From: Chalciporus piperatus
Lineage: Eukaryota > Basidiomycota > Agaricomycetes > Boletales > Boletaceae
DNA: 64,000 nucleotides
Direction of reading: 5' to 3'
Assembly: GCA_038093975.1 (NCBI GenBank)
Contig: JBBPTG010000072.1
Span: forward strand, 62,001 to 126,000
The position numbers and the translations under genes were made by a program. Position 1 is the first letter of the stretch. Each line of letters starts with the position of its first letter. Positions 33,590-44,261 of this stretch are shown here, in pieces. The notes under the pieces are model-generated. The model was given only the letters and a program-made list of their open reading frames with translations, was not told where the DNA came from and ran no database searches.

Positions 33590-36500
33590 TAGTGTTTAAA
33601 AGTCCAGTTAAGTTAAGTTTTTACCCCTCTTTACGAAGAACTGAAACTGTAACCAGTTACTATATTTGGCCAGTATCAGTTAAACCGAACCGAACTTTCG
33701 ATAACCAGTGCACTTCAGTTTTCATTACGGTTATAACCAGTTACAAACTGGTTTTCGACAAAACCTACCTTACAGCTGACAAATGATAGTCCTCGTGTCT
33801 ACAACGTGGTAGATAGTACAAAACCCTGTTGCCTAGCAAGAATTATTATTCCTCTCTGTTCTTCGCAAAGAATGTCAGACTTGGCTCGAAAGTCTTTTCG
33901 TCAGAAAGTTCCAACTGCGAAGGCTGTACAGCTTCAGCAAGAGAAACGGACTGCAGCTACACGTTCTCGGCCCCCCAAACCGAAACCCATCTCTCCAAAG
34001 AAAGCCAAAAAGCGCAAAGCTACAACGAGCGGAAGTGAGAACGAGTCAACGGACAACAGCAGCAACAATGACGATGACGATGACGATGACGATGAACGTA
34101 CCTCGAAGAAGCACAGCCGCTCAAAGGCTAAGCGGCGTCGTCGCAAGAGCAAGCCGTCAATCGAGGACGTGCTTGAGGAGGATGATCTGGAGGCTGTTGT
34201 CCAGGTGGTGAATACTGATCGCGAGAGCAGCCGCGGGGTGAGTCGGGAGGGTAGTGAGGCAGGTGATGAAGCTTCGAGACAGGTGATTGATCTTGCAGAC
34301 TCGTCGGTATGTTGATTTCACGACAATCTGTATCAATTAACTTGAAGTATATATGTATCACAGGATGGGCATGATGTGACACCTGTTCCTGCCCGGAAGA
34401 CGAAAAAATCCAGTACAAAGGACCTTCTGACAGTATTTTCAGATATCGTGAAAGTGCGGTTCGTAAAGGCAAACGGGGAGTCTGACGAGCGAACAGGACG
34501 TTGGTGCAACGATTGCAAGTAAGTCTATCACTGATGATCACAGCCGAACACAGTACTTACCTTGGAATAGAGATGATGAAGAATTTGTGAAGCAGAAGGG
34601 AATGCGGCGTGCGTTTCATGTTGGGGGGAATTCATCGTGTCGGCACCACATCCGATTGCACTACGAAGAGTATCAGAAAAGGTGTGCTGAGCAGGGGATT
34701 GAGGAAAACCACCGAGCTGTTCCACTGGAGATTGTGAAAGCACGACAAGGGAAAGTGGTGAAGGGTGGCAAGCAGACGACTCTCGACGGTGCTTTGCAAG
34801 TCAATCCTGTACCTCGAGCGTTCTCGCGAGACGACGTTTTGAAGACGGTAGCTGAATTCGTTGTGTGCGATGACCAGGTGTGTTCGTTTTGATGTGTGAT
34901 TCGGGTTGGAGCTGAAGCGCTGATATTGGAGCACTTGGTAGTCGTTACTTGTGGTGAATAAGCCTACCTTTAGGAATTGCCTAGTAGCCATGCGACCTGG
35001 TGCCACACGAGCGGATTTACCGTCGACACACGATATCTCAACATTTATTCACAATGCATTCACCTCATTCCTCGATACTCTGAAATCTGAAATTCTGGTA
35101 AGTATAGTATCACCTGTTCGTCCACTTGCACTCACTTGTGTTTCAGTCACCCCAAGTTGGTCGCATCTCAACTACGATGGACCTTTGGTCTGTCGAGCAA
35201 ACGAAGGCTGCGTTTTTCGGTCTTACTGCACATTGGATTCACACTCATCCTACGACGAAAAAATGGACGCTCCGTTGTCAAGTCATTGCCTTTCGAGCCA
35301 TCTCGGGACATCACACAGGCGAAAACCTCGGTCACTACCTCATGCGACTTTGCGAGCGTGTCGGCATTATCACGAAGACCGCATCCAAGCTCCTCTGTGT
35401 CACAGCCGACAACGCAAGCAACAACGACACAACCTGTGACGTCGTTGAGAGACAGCTTCACCACCGCTCTATCTACAATTTCAATCCCACACAACAGCGA
35501 CTCCCGTGTCTTGCCCACGTGCTCAATCTCGCGATCGTCGAAATCATGTCCTCAATCACCAAGATGGCTGCCCTGGAAACTGCGACAGCAATCTGGGAGT
35601 TTGACCCATTGCTCTCTGATAACCGAGTCCTTGGGGACTCGATTGATGCAGTCGCGGCAATACGCACGCTCACCATCAAGGTGCGTCGTGCTGTTTACGA
35701 TTCGCTAATATTACTAATTCATCAATAGATTCATTCGTCAGGTCAGCGTATCGAATACTTCCACGCACTCCAGGCCAACTGTGGTGTCCAACCTGCCCTT
35801 GCTATTCCGCTCCACAGCAATATCAGGTGGGGCACAGCCGATGGTATGCTAGGCCGATCGTATGAGCTCCGGCAGGCCGTCAACTTGTTCATCGCTTCGG
35901 CCGACGAACTTTTTGGGCCGATCACAACAATTAGACGAAATGGCCGTCTCACCAAACATATCCCCTGGAAAGCATTTACCCTCATGCCGTCTGATTGGGA
36001 TCGCGTCAATGATACGCGCGTTATCATTTCCGTAAATCATTCCTCCTCATCTTTTATCTACTGCTGTGATGCTCTCGTGCAGGACGCAAATAATCTACAG
36101 CAATACTTCTCAGACGAAGAGCGGCCAACCCTATTTCGTGCAATCCCGGCATTCGAGGAGATACAAACTGCCTGGGAGAGGAAGGAACAGCTCGCACGGT
36201 TCAGGCGATACCAATCGGCGATACGAGGCGGGCTCAACAAGCTCGGAAAATATTACAATAAATTTGATGACAAGCCGGTTTATGTTCTCGCTCTCGGTAA
36301 GACATCTATATCATTATCACCATATCTAATCGTGTTGTTAGTCCTCCATCCATACTACAAGATGGACTATATCAAAATGCAGTGGGGAGGGGCTGAGGAG
36401 CAGGCGAAGGAGGTTGCAGCCGGAAATCGGAATGCCGTAAACTGGCATGACGAAGCCATGAAGGCCGTTGAGAAAACAATGGAAGAGTACTGGAACGAGA

Positions 36501-37328
36501 ACAAGGAAATGTCGCAACCCGCGAAATCTGCCCCTTCAGACCCATCTACTAATGACCCAACTCGAGACACGATAGAGTCGGAGTTCGACCGTCACCGACG
36601 GACGCTACTCAACCACGCCAACCAGAACAGCGTACAAAGCTTGGGGTGGCCCACAGAGCTTCGTCGTTACCTTACCGATCTCGCCATTGATGTCAGCAAA
36701 GATATGGATGTCGTTGAGTGGTGGTCGGTAAGTGTCAAGTGTTCCTGTTCGTTAATTGCTAATGGTACTGATTAAATTTAGAAACATGCAGCTGATTATC
36801 CGACTCTCGCCAGCATTGCGCGAGATATCTGTGCAATTCCGGCCTCATCTGTTCCGTGCGAGAGGTTATTCTCTTCTGGTGGTGAGGTTGCCACTGACCG
36901 TCGATCGCGGCTTGGCGCGGACAAATTTGAAGAGCTTCAGGTCATGAAGCACACGTGGCGTAATACGATTGTTGATCGCGCGAAGTTGAACTCAAATCAG
37001 GTGGAGGAGGTACAGTTAGAGGAGTTCAAGGAACTTCTTGCTGCTGATGAACAGCTGGCTCAGCTTGACAAAGATTTTCCTAGTGTGGAGTACCGTAGGA
37101 TGTTGTCAAATTTCTAGTTACCTTCTTCTCTACTAGTGTCGTTGGTTATTCTAATAACTGGTTATGACTGGTTACTACCTGGTTTTGTGTGACTTCAAAA
37201 GTCAGGTAACCGTAACTGAAACCAACGCAAACCAGTTACAATTTTTCACTCGGTTTCAGTTATATTTCGCTCCAGTTAAGTTAAGTTTCAGTTTTTTTCC
37301 AGTTATGTAACTGGACTTTTAAACACTA
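33590..37328 (+). mobile_element. hAT-superfamily DNA transposon, structurally complete
   Basis: 3739 bp. Left end TAGTGTTTAAAAGTCCAGTT and right end (reverse complement) begin with the same 20 bases, with the TAGNG start typical of hAT. Subterminal AAGTTAAG and CAGTTA motifs recur at both ends. It contains one nine-exon transposase gene with all phases open. The 8 bases outside the left end (ACCGTCCA) and right end (AGGGTGGA) do not match, so the expected 8-bp target duplication is absent. The right end abuts a Gypsy pol reading frame directly. A 689-bp derivative with a perfect duplication is at 46768-47456. Confidence 0.92.
33872..37117 (+). CDS. hAT transposase with BED-type zinc finger and C-terminal dimerisation domain
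   Basis: Model: join(33872..34306, 34364..34518, 34571..34877, 34942..35097, 35147..35680, 35729..36031, 36083..36296, 36342..36727, 36782..37117), 941 aa, all junctions GT-AG and in phase, no stops. N-terminus is basic/acidic low complexity (nuclear targeting likely). Zinc finger: RWCNDC...SSCRHHIRLHY. Core: TTMDLWS (first catalytic Asp region), CVTADNASNN (second Asp), PCLAHVLNL (the C..H motif seen in hAT), NIRWGTADGML, VLHPYYKMDY. C-terminal hATC: SIARDICAIPASSVPCERLFSSGG. The enzyme cuts and pastes the element by recognising its TIRs in the nucleus. Intactness suggests recent activity. Whether it is expressed cannot be read from sequence. Confidence 0.92.
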
Positions 37329-40300
37329 AGGGTGGATTCGAATGTCTCGTGGAAGCTGTAGTTTTACTGCATTTGGCCCTGCCAAGGCGATGATTTCAAA
37401 TGGACCTAGCCATCTTTCAGATAATTTGTCTGATGCCCGTGTCAAACGCAAGTCTGTGGTTGACAGCATGACTTGCTGCCCAATTTCATATTCGGGCGCA
37501 ATCGAGCGGTGTTTATCGGCTATCGTTTTCATGCGTTCCTGGGCCTTGGCCAGGTTCTTTTCTACATCAGCAAGTGTTTTCCGCATTGCGTCTGTGAATG
37601 ATTTGGCAGCTGGTGCCTGAGATGTAGAAGCATGTGGTTCTGTGCCCATGCGTGGTTCGTAAGAACGTGTGACTTCGAACGGCGATTTCTTCGTTGAAGT
37701 ATGATACTTGTTATTAATAGAGAACTGGGCGATGGCTAGCCAGTCTGCCCATTTATTTTGTTGATCGAAGCAGTAGATTCGTAGAAACTTTCCAACTTCT
37801 TTGTTTACTATTTCTGATTGTCCGTCTGTCTGTGGATGGAATGCTGTACTGAGCTTGGTATCAATACCAAGGGTGTCATTGATTTCTTTAGCGACTTGGG
37901 CCGCGAACTGCAGGCCTCGATCTGATGTGATGGATAAAGGAAGTCCATGATGCTTCCATACGTGAGAAAGGAATAGGCGAGCGGTTTCTAAAGCCGAACA
38001 TGTTTTTGTGCATGGTACGAGTTCGACTTCTTTCGAGAATCGATCTACCACCGTCAAGATTGCATTGAAACCACGGGATTCAGGTAAACCCGTAATGAAA
38101 TCCGCAGTGATGTGTTGCCAGGGTCCACTAGGAACCGGTAAGGGTTGGAGAAGACCTGCAGGTGCCTGATTCGTTCCTTTGAATCTCTGACAGGTCTGAC
38201 AGTGAGACACGTAATCTTTTACGAGAGTGGCGAGTCCAGGCCACATGTAAGATCGTTGGATGAGTTCTAACGTTTTCTCATAACCAGGATGTCCTGCAGC
38301 TGGTATGTCGTGATGTAAGCGAATGATGTCTATTCGGAGTATGTTATCTTCCGGAATGTACATCCGATCTTCTTCGTCGTAGAGTAAGCCATCAAGCTTC
38401 TCATGAATGCCCTTCTTCTGGAACTTCTGAACTTCTGTTTCAGATAGTTTGCACGTTGCAAAGAAGACTCTTTGTTTGATCCGTGTCCCTTCATCTGTCA
38501 GGGCGACTGTGCGGATATTTTCGGGAGCAATGACCAATATTCCTTTATTGTCATTTTCAACTCCGACGGCGTGGTCTTCTCGTCGTGAGAGAGCGTCAGC
38601 TTTTGCCATAGAAGGTCCAGGTTTGTAAACCCAGATCATATTGAATCTAGATAGATATTGCGCCCAGCGCGCTTGTCATCGGTTGAGATCCTGTCTCGTC
38701 ATGAACCACTGCAGGTTGGCGTGGTCGTTCCAGATCTCAAACTGGTGTCTAGCACCTTCTAGGTAATGTCGCCATTGCTCTAGTGCCTGAATGACTGAGA
38801 GCATTTCTTTATCGGCGATAGGATAATTCCGTTCTTGCGGAGTCATGGAATGAGATGAATAGGCAACTGGGTGCCATTTGTCCTCTTTGAGAATAGATAG
38901 GACTGCGCCTGTTGCATAATTGGATGCATCACATTCTAAGCGGAATTGACAATTGCCGTCAGGGAAGGCGAGTATGGGAGCTGAGGTGAAACTCTTTTTC
39001 AGCGTGTCAAACGCTATTTGACACTTGTCATCCCATATGAAAGCTTGTTCCTTTTTGGTTAGGTCATTGAGAGGACGTGCGACTTGCGCATAGTCTTGAA
39101 TGAACCTTCGATAGAAGTTTGCTAAACCTAGGAAGCTTCTTACGCCTTTGACGTTCTTCGGCTCTGGCCATTCCAGTATGGCGGTGACTTTAGATTGATC
39201 CATTTTTATCCCATCTTTTCCTACAATCTTTCCAAGGAATTCTACCTCTGATACGCGGAAATTGCATTTTTCGGGTTTCACGAATAGGTCATTTTCTTCT
39301 AGTCTGCGAAGAACTTCAAGCACGATTTTGTCATGTTCTGCCCGATTTTCTGATTTGGTAAAGATCATCAAATCGTCTATGTAGACGACGAGCACGTCTT
39401 CCATGTCTGCGAAGATTTCGTTCATCATTGCTTGGAATGTGCCGGGGGAGTTACAGAGACCGAAGTACATGACTCGGGGTTTGAAAGAACCACGGAAGCA
39501 AACGAAGGCGGCTTTCCATTCATCGCCTTCTTTGATGCGAACGTTGTTGTATCCCCATCTGAGATCCATCTTTGTGAATAATTTAGCTCCTTTGAGCTTG
39601 TCGACGAGTTGGCCGATCAACGGTAATGGATAGTTATTTTTGACCGTGTGTTCGTTTAGATAACGGTAGTCCTGTACCATGCGTTTACGTCCATCCTTTT
39701 TAGGGACAAAGAAGACTGGTGACGTTTGAGGGGATTTAGAAGGCGCGATATAGCCCTTCTTGAGCTGATCATCGATGAAGTCGCTGACTTCCTTCTGTTC
39801 CGTTTCCGAAAGTGGTATCAGTCTTCCCTTTTTAGGTTTGAACGTCTCTTTTAGATCAATAGCGTGATCCCACGGCTTGCATAAGGGCATGCGCTCTGAT
39901 TCTCCTTTAGAGAATACCTTGAGGAATTTGTGGTACTCTTTTGGGACCATTTCCTCCACGGTCTTTTCCTTTTCTTTGGGAATTTGCGCGTCAAGCGCAT
40001 GGATAGCGGAGTATGCAGAATACTGGGAATCTCGTTCCTGGTGATCTGGATCTTGGATATCTAAGTTTGTCCTTTCTTGGAGTAGGGCACACGTGTGTGG
40101 GCAACGAGTCATTTTGACTGTTCCCTTACTCCAATTAATGTCCGGATTATGACGTTTCAGCCACAAGAATCCGAGTATGAAGGCGTTCTTGCCAAGATCT
40201 GTGATTTCCGCAGTGACTTCTTCGCGGTGTCCTTCGTAATCTAGCACTAGCTGGGCTGAGTGCGTAATAGAACCAGCGGAATTTCTTGTTCCGTCCACGT

Positions 40301-40790
40301 TGTAAACGGGAATCGCATGACGTAACTTTGTCAAGGGAATGTGATGGGATTTCGCCCACTGGCGGTCTATGAATATGGCATTTGCTCCTGAATCAAGGAG
40401 TGCCGTAAGTGGAATGAATGTCCGACTTGTTTCAGGACGAATCTTGATTTCGAGAAGTATTTCGCGTTCCGGCGCGAATGAGCGCACGAAAGCATTGTCT
40501 GGGATTTGTGTGGGAGAGGGAGGAATAGAGGAATTAAGCACCCGTGTAACGCCCGGGCCGAGCCCATCAAGGGACTCCTCTGTCGGCAAAGTGATATTGG
40601 AAACTAATGTATCATCCGCATCATCATCGGCGGAGTTTTCTACTTCTAGTGGTCCGTAGCGAGATCCTCTCACACACCCAGATGCGTGTGAAAGGGGTTT
40701 CAGTTTTCCGACTTGTCGGTAAGGGTGATGTAGTCCTGGAACCAAGCCTTTGCTTCTTCCAGACCCATGCCTCGGGTAGCGCGTACCCAA
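37329..40790 (-). pseudogene. Gypsy element 1 pol (PR-RT-RNase H-IN), one nonsense codon, 3' truncated
   Basis: Reads in one frame from the gag overlap downward. PR: LLDSGANAIFID. RT: KMDLRWGYNNVRI, FGLCNSPGTFQAMMNE, VYIDDLMIF (YIDD). RT-RNase H linker: FLGLANFYRRFIQ. RNase H: LECDASNYATGAVL, VAYSSHSM. IN: an HHCC zinc domain (HHDIPAAGHPGYEKT...CQTCQRFKG) and a DDE core (ITADFITGLP, TSDRGLQFA, HPQTDGQSEIVNKEV). The TGA at 38678-38676 stands where the consensus needs Arg (LNR-R-QARWAQ); CGA to TGA is a CpG transition. The frame ends at RIHP where VNV/VFHV-type sequence and any chromodomain would follow. Relative to gag the frame is -1, with 91 bp overlap. Confidence 0.9.
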
Positions 40791-41887
40791 TCCATTTCTT
40801 TTCCTTTGCCCTTGTTTGGCTTAGGAGTTTCGGTGCTTTTATTCTCATCCCAGGAGGTATGTTCCTCTGTGAAGCGAACATTCCTTGGTGCTTTGTACTT
40901 TTTGCACATGTGTTTGTGCTCTCCCCTAGACCATCCGCATTCTGAGCATCTGGTCTTGGGTTCCTTGCAGTCTCTGACGAAGTGGTCCTTGCCACAGTTG
41001 AAGCACTTGGGTTTCCTGTCTCCATTAGGTTTCTTAGTTTGGACGGCGTCAACGTCCATTGCGTTAGGGTCACGGTGTGTGATTCTGTCTGCCGTGCCTG
41101 CCTTGATGTACGAGAATAGCTCTTTCCTGTTACAGCGAGCGCGGATTGCTTCGACGAAGGCTTCGTAATTGTCGAATCTTCCCACGTTCTCAAGTAGGAA
41201 TTTGACTGATTCTTGATCTGCGTTCTTCTCTAGGATTTCGATGTGACGTTCATTGTCCCATCCATCCATCGCTTTGTGGATCTCGAATTTGGTTATGAAA
41301 CTAGCGAATTTCATATCGTGCTGTTTCAGACCCATGATCATTTTTCGATGATATTCCTGTTCGTTTGATGAACGGAACCGATCCGTCATCATCTTTTCGA
41401 AGTCATTCCAAGTATGGGTTGTTCCGTCCAAGATCTGTGCCATAGTGGCGCGTGCAAAATCTCCGGCGTCCCCCCCTTTCATTCGGCTAAGGGTTGCCTT
41501 TATTCCGGGCATCCCGGCAAGTACTCTGATGTTTTCTGCTCGCCAGGAGCGTACTCTCATCCACCATTCTTCAATTTTTTTGCCTTTGGATCCGTCATAG
41601 TCTCCCGGGTCAGCTACGATTTTCGATAGCCTTGGTTCAGCTGGTGGCACTGAACCTCCTGGAGCTGGGGGTATTGGCATATTAAGAATCGCCCTGATCT
41701 GATCCGTTGCTTGATCAAGATCGTCACGTAATGTCTGGTTTCTGAGTCGTTCATCTCGTAACGAATCTGTTTGGATTTCTAAGAAAAGCCTGAGCTGTGC
41801 TCCTAAAGAGGCTAAGTCTTGATTATGGCTATTGGCGAGATTGGAAAGACTTTCTGCAAGTGCTTCTGGAAGCGCAGTTTGTGACAT
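40700..41887 (-). CDS. Gypsy element 1 Gag with CCHC zinc knuckle
   Basis: 395 aa, ATG at 41887. It has an N-terminal coiled-coil region, a capsid-like core (KKIEEWWMRVRSW, TWNDFEKMMTDRFRSSNEQEYHRKM) and a C-terminal knuckle CFNCGKDHFVRDCKE followed by a second Cys/His cluster (RCSECGWSRGEHKHMC). It forms virus-like particles and packages element RNA in this family. The stop lies 91 bp inside the pol frame. The last sense codons (TCG GAA AAC) carry GGAAAAC just before the TGA, a possible -1 slip site though not canonical. It is intact, so it could act in trans. Confidence 0.88.
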   Translation of the reverse strand: MSQTALPEALAESLSNLANSHNQDLASLGAQLRLFLEIQTDSLRDERLRNQTLRDDLDQATDQIRAILNMPIPPAPGGSVPPAEPRLSKIVADPGDYDGSKGKKIEEWWMRVRSWRAENIRVLAGMPGIKATLSRMKGGDAGDFARATMAQILDGTTHTWNDFEKMMTDRFRSSNEQEYHRKMIMGLKQHDMKFASFITKFEIHKAMDGWDNERHIEILEKNADQESVKFLLENVGRFDNYEAFVEAIRARCNRKELFSYIKAGTADRITHRDPNAMDVDAVQTKKPNGDRKPKCFNCGKDHFVRDCKEPKTRCSECGWSRGEHKHMCKKYKAPRNVRFTEEHTSWDENKSTETPKPNKGKGKEMDWVRATRGMGLEEAKAWFQDYITLTDKSEN

Positions 41888-41895
41888 TGTTACTA

Positions 41896-42672
41896 CTAGT
41901 ACTTGTAGCGAGGTTGGGGGAGCTTGGGGTGCTTGGCACGTAGGACTATTCTAGAGACTGTTTCAGGGTCGTTTATGTTTCCTACTTCTGTGCGTATGAT
42001 CTTTCTCCGGAAGGCGGCGGGGATCTTTATCTTTTTGATCAGCCTAGCCGGTACTACTCTCTCTGGTCCTGTGATCGCTTCTCTCTGTCTCTTTGGGGTT
42101 CTAACCTCTTCGTCAAACTCTTCGAGTCTTCTTTTAACGCTAGAGGTAGCGGATGCGGTTTTCGGCAGCGAGGGTGCCTTCTCTGATAACCCACGTGGTA
42201 CGACTAACGGGGATGGAGCGGGGAGTGGGATCGAGGGGGCGATAGGCGTCTGGTCGTTGGGGTCGAACTCTTCGCTGATGAGTGACTCTTGGCTGACCGA
42301 CGCTGGTCTGTCGAAGTCTCCGAGTATCCCGTCGAATAGCAGTCCCTGGGCGTATGCTATCGACGCGTCGTGGTAGGTTGCGTAACCTCCGTCTGAGTTC
42401 TTTCCAAAGTAGAACTGCTCTGGCTCTAATGCCGTGAGCGCTTTCAGCGTCCTGCTGAATGGTGAGAGAAGTCTAGCGGGTTCTTCTTCACCCACTGGGA
42501 TCCGTGCGTCTGCAGCGGCCTCCGGCTCTGTCTCAACTATGGTCGGGATCGCGGTGACCCGTCCGTGCCTAGCTACTACTGAGGCTACGTAAGGATGGTC
42601 TAGGTTCTCGGCTTGCGAGTACCTCCCGGACCGGAAAGGGAGAAGAGTGGCGTGAAAAGTTGGAAAGTACAC
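41896..42672 (-). CDS. Gypsy element 1 ORF upstream of gag (ORF0), function unknown
   Basis: 258 codons ending six bases above the gag ATG. No ATG opens the frame. Its 5' edge follows a credible 3' splice site (branch-like GTTAACG, then CCTCGTAG) so a spliced leader exon probably supplies the start. Content: acidic central region (EPEAAADARIPVGEEEPA), Pro/Ser-rich linker, then a basic segment (VKRRLEEFDEEVRTPKRQRE, LIKKIKIPAAFRRKII). I do not recognise a domain. The tight stop-start spacing with gag suggests reinitiation or alternative splicing to express gag. It might be an accessory or pre-Gag protein; that is inference. Confidence 0.6.
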   Translation of the reverse strand: MYFPTFHATLLPFRSGRYSQAENLDHPYVASVVARHGRVTAIPTIVETEPEAAADARIPVGEEEPARLLSPFSRTLKALTALEPEQFYFGKNSDGGYATYHDASIAYAQGLLFDGILGDFDRPASVSQESLISEEFDPNDQTPIAPSIPLPAPSPLVVPRGLSEKAPSLPKTASATSSVKRRLEEFDEEVRTPKRQREAITGPERVVPARLIKKIKIPAAFRRKIIRTEVGNINDPETVSRIVLRAKHPKLPQPRYKY

Positions 42673-42786
42673 TACGAGGTCACGTTAACGTAGGTACTTT
42701 GAGCGAGAGATTGTCCACGCACTTGCGTCGCGATGAAGCGGTGGAGAACGATAGCGTAGAGGTGATAGAATGAAGCTTAGTTCAAG

Positions 42787-43303
42787 TGAAACGACCCAAA
42801 ACTCGTATTGAGATCAGGTCTACACTATCGCCAAGTGAAGCGGTTTAGAAGAAGAGAATGGAGAACAACTGAGATAGGACGGTTGAGTCTTGGGGAAAGA
42901 CCAAGTGAACTAAGCTGGGGTTACCAGCAGTTCCTTGGGGTTTATATACTATCCTAAGTGTTTGTACATGTTTGTATGTACTATAACTAAATAAGGAGTT
43001 ACCCTGAACCCATGAGAATAGAAGCGAGATAAGGAGGCTGTGAAGCATAGCCGAGATAGCGGAGATGAAGTACATGAGGTGAAAGGCTGTGGCATAGCCA
43101 TGCGCTGCACGGAGATTAACTGTCAAGGTAAGGCAGTGCGTGAGAATGAATATAACCATAAGGGGCGACCGTGCGAATAGTGAAAGTGAATGAGCACGTG
43201 TCTGAAAGATAAGATGAGAGAGATTAGATAGGATCGAATGGAACGAAACGTTGAAGTCTGAAAAGTGTCTGTGAAGGTGAGAGAACCGTAATGAGCCGTA
43301 ACA
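42787..43303 (-). repeat. 5' LTR of Gypsy element 1
   Basis: Starts TGTTACGGCTC on the minus strand. It contains a core promoter with CATGTACAAACACT followed by ATAGTATATAAACC-like sequence (forward 42938-42980). The inner end is placed at TCGTTTCA (42787), identical to the end of the 615-bp LTRs at 52747/56825. An alternative end 49 bp earlier (42836, GCTTCA followed by CTTGG) is nearly as good. Confidence 0.65.
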
Positions 43304-43569
43304 GTCACCATATGGCAATAAAGTTTACTTCCTTTCAATTTACAATTCTAAATGCTGACTTTGAGTGATAAGAATGAGAATAGGACGCCTGAGGGCAATC
43401 TTCAAACTACCCTCCTCCCTTTTGCTCCTGACCCAGTCGCCGGAAAACTGGCCCAAGAATTCTTTGGCTTACGTCAAATGGTATAAACTCTCCGCTTCTA
43501 CAGGCAAGTATCACAACATGTATACAGTCACCAAACCGCCAGGCTCCAATTTCTCTTCTTATCAGCACC

Positions 43570-43876
43570 CCATCGTTGACTCATCCTTATTCGTCATAGC
43601 TCATTCTGACTCATTCTGACTCTTTCTATGCCTGCCCTTAACTTGTTCACTTATCTATATAAACCCTCGAATCTCCTCCTGTAACCTTAAGTTAGACATA
43701 CACAATCTAGCCTGGTTACTCCTCGTCTCCCTTGAACCCTCTGAGAGTCACCGTCCCACTCTTGAACGGACGCTAGGCCTTAACGTGGACATCCCATCGT
43801 TAGGCTACCTTTGAAACCCTTGTCTTTGACTAGGCTTTTGTGTCTACGCTTTGACCTACCCGGTATGAGCGTAACA
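43570..43876 (+). repeat. 5' LTR of Gypsy element 2, copy A (left part lost)
   Basis: Matches the right two-thirds of the complete LTR at 62199-62669, including the TATAAACCCTCGA promoter and the end GCGTAACA at 43876. The left part diverges or is missing; similarity starts near TTGACTCATCC. Confidence 0.8.
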
Positions 43877-44261
43877 AAAGGTCTAACTTACCCTTGAAGG
43901 CTACCTTCGCTGTAGACCTCCACCATTTCCCAACGACCTCGCCTCGACACCTCTCGCTGGAACCTCCCACGAGAGATCGCTAATCCACAGAACCCCGAAT
44001 CCTCTGACTCGGGCTCACCTGGAGAGGAACATTCCTCTAACCCCTACGACACCTCTGATCTTTACGACAAACAAATCACCACCCAAGAGGAACAAGAAGA
44101 AACCCTTCACCTCTCCCACAAATTTTCCTCAGCTGTAACCATCTCAAGGTCACCAACACCACCGTCACCGACCCCAATATCCCGCAGAGCTCCACAGTTC
44201 CCTGTGTCGCCTGCTCCCCCACAAACCCCAGCTTTCTCCACCTCCCACCTTCGTAAAACCC

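Larger units (their letters stand above)
37329..43303 (-). mobile_element. Gypsy element 1 (LTR, ORF0, gag, pol; 3' end lost)
   Basis: Minus-strand Ty3/Gypsy element: 5' LTR beginning TGTTACGG at 43303, leader, an extra ORF (41896-42672), gag (40700-41887), pol (37329-40790). The integrase C-terminus and 3' LTR are missing: pol stops in the codons for RIHP at 37329, where the hAT right end begins. One in-frame TGA interrupts RNase H. Confidence 0.9.

Noticed and set aside
43365..43569. Possible left part of the family-2 LTR
   Set aside because: Sequence does not match the left part of the complete LTR at 62199; the boundary is therefore placed near 43570.
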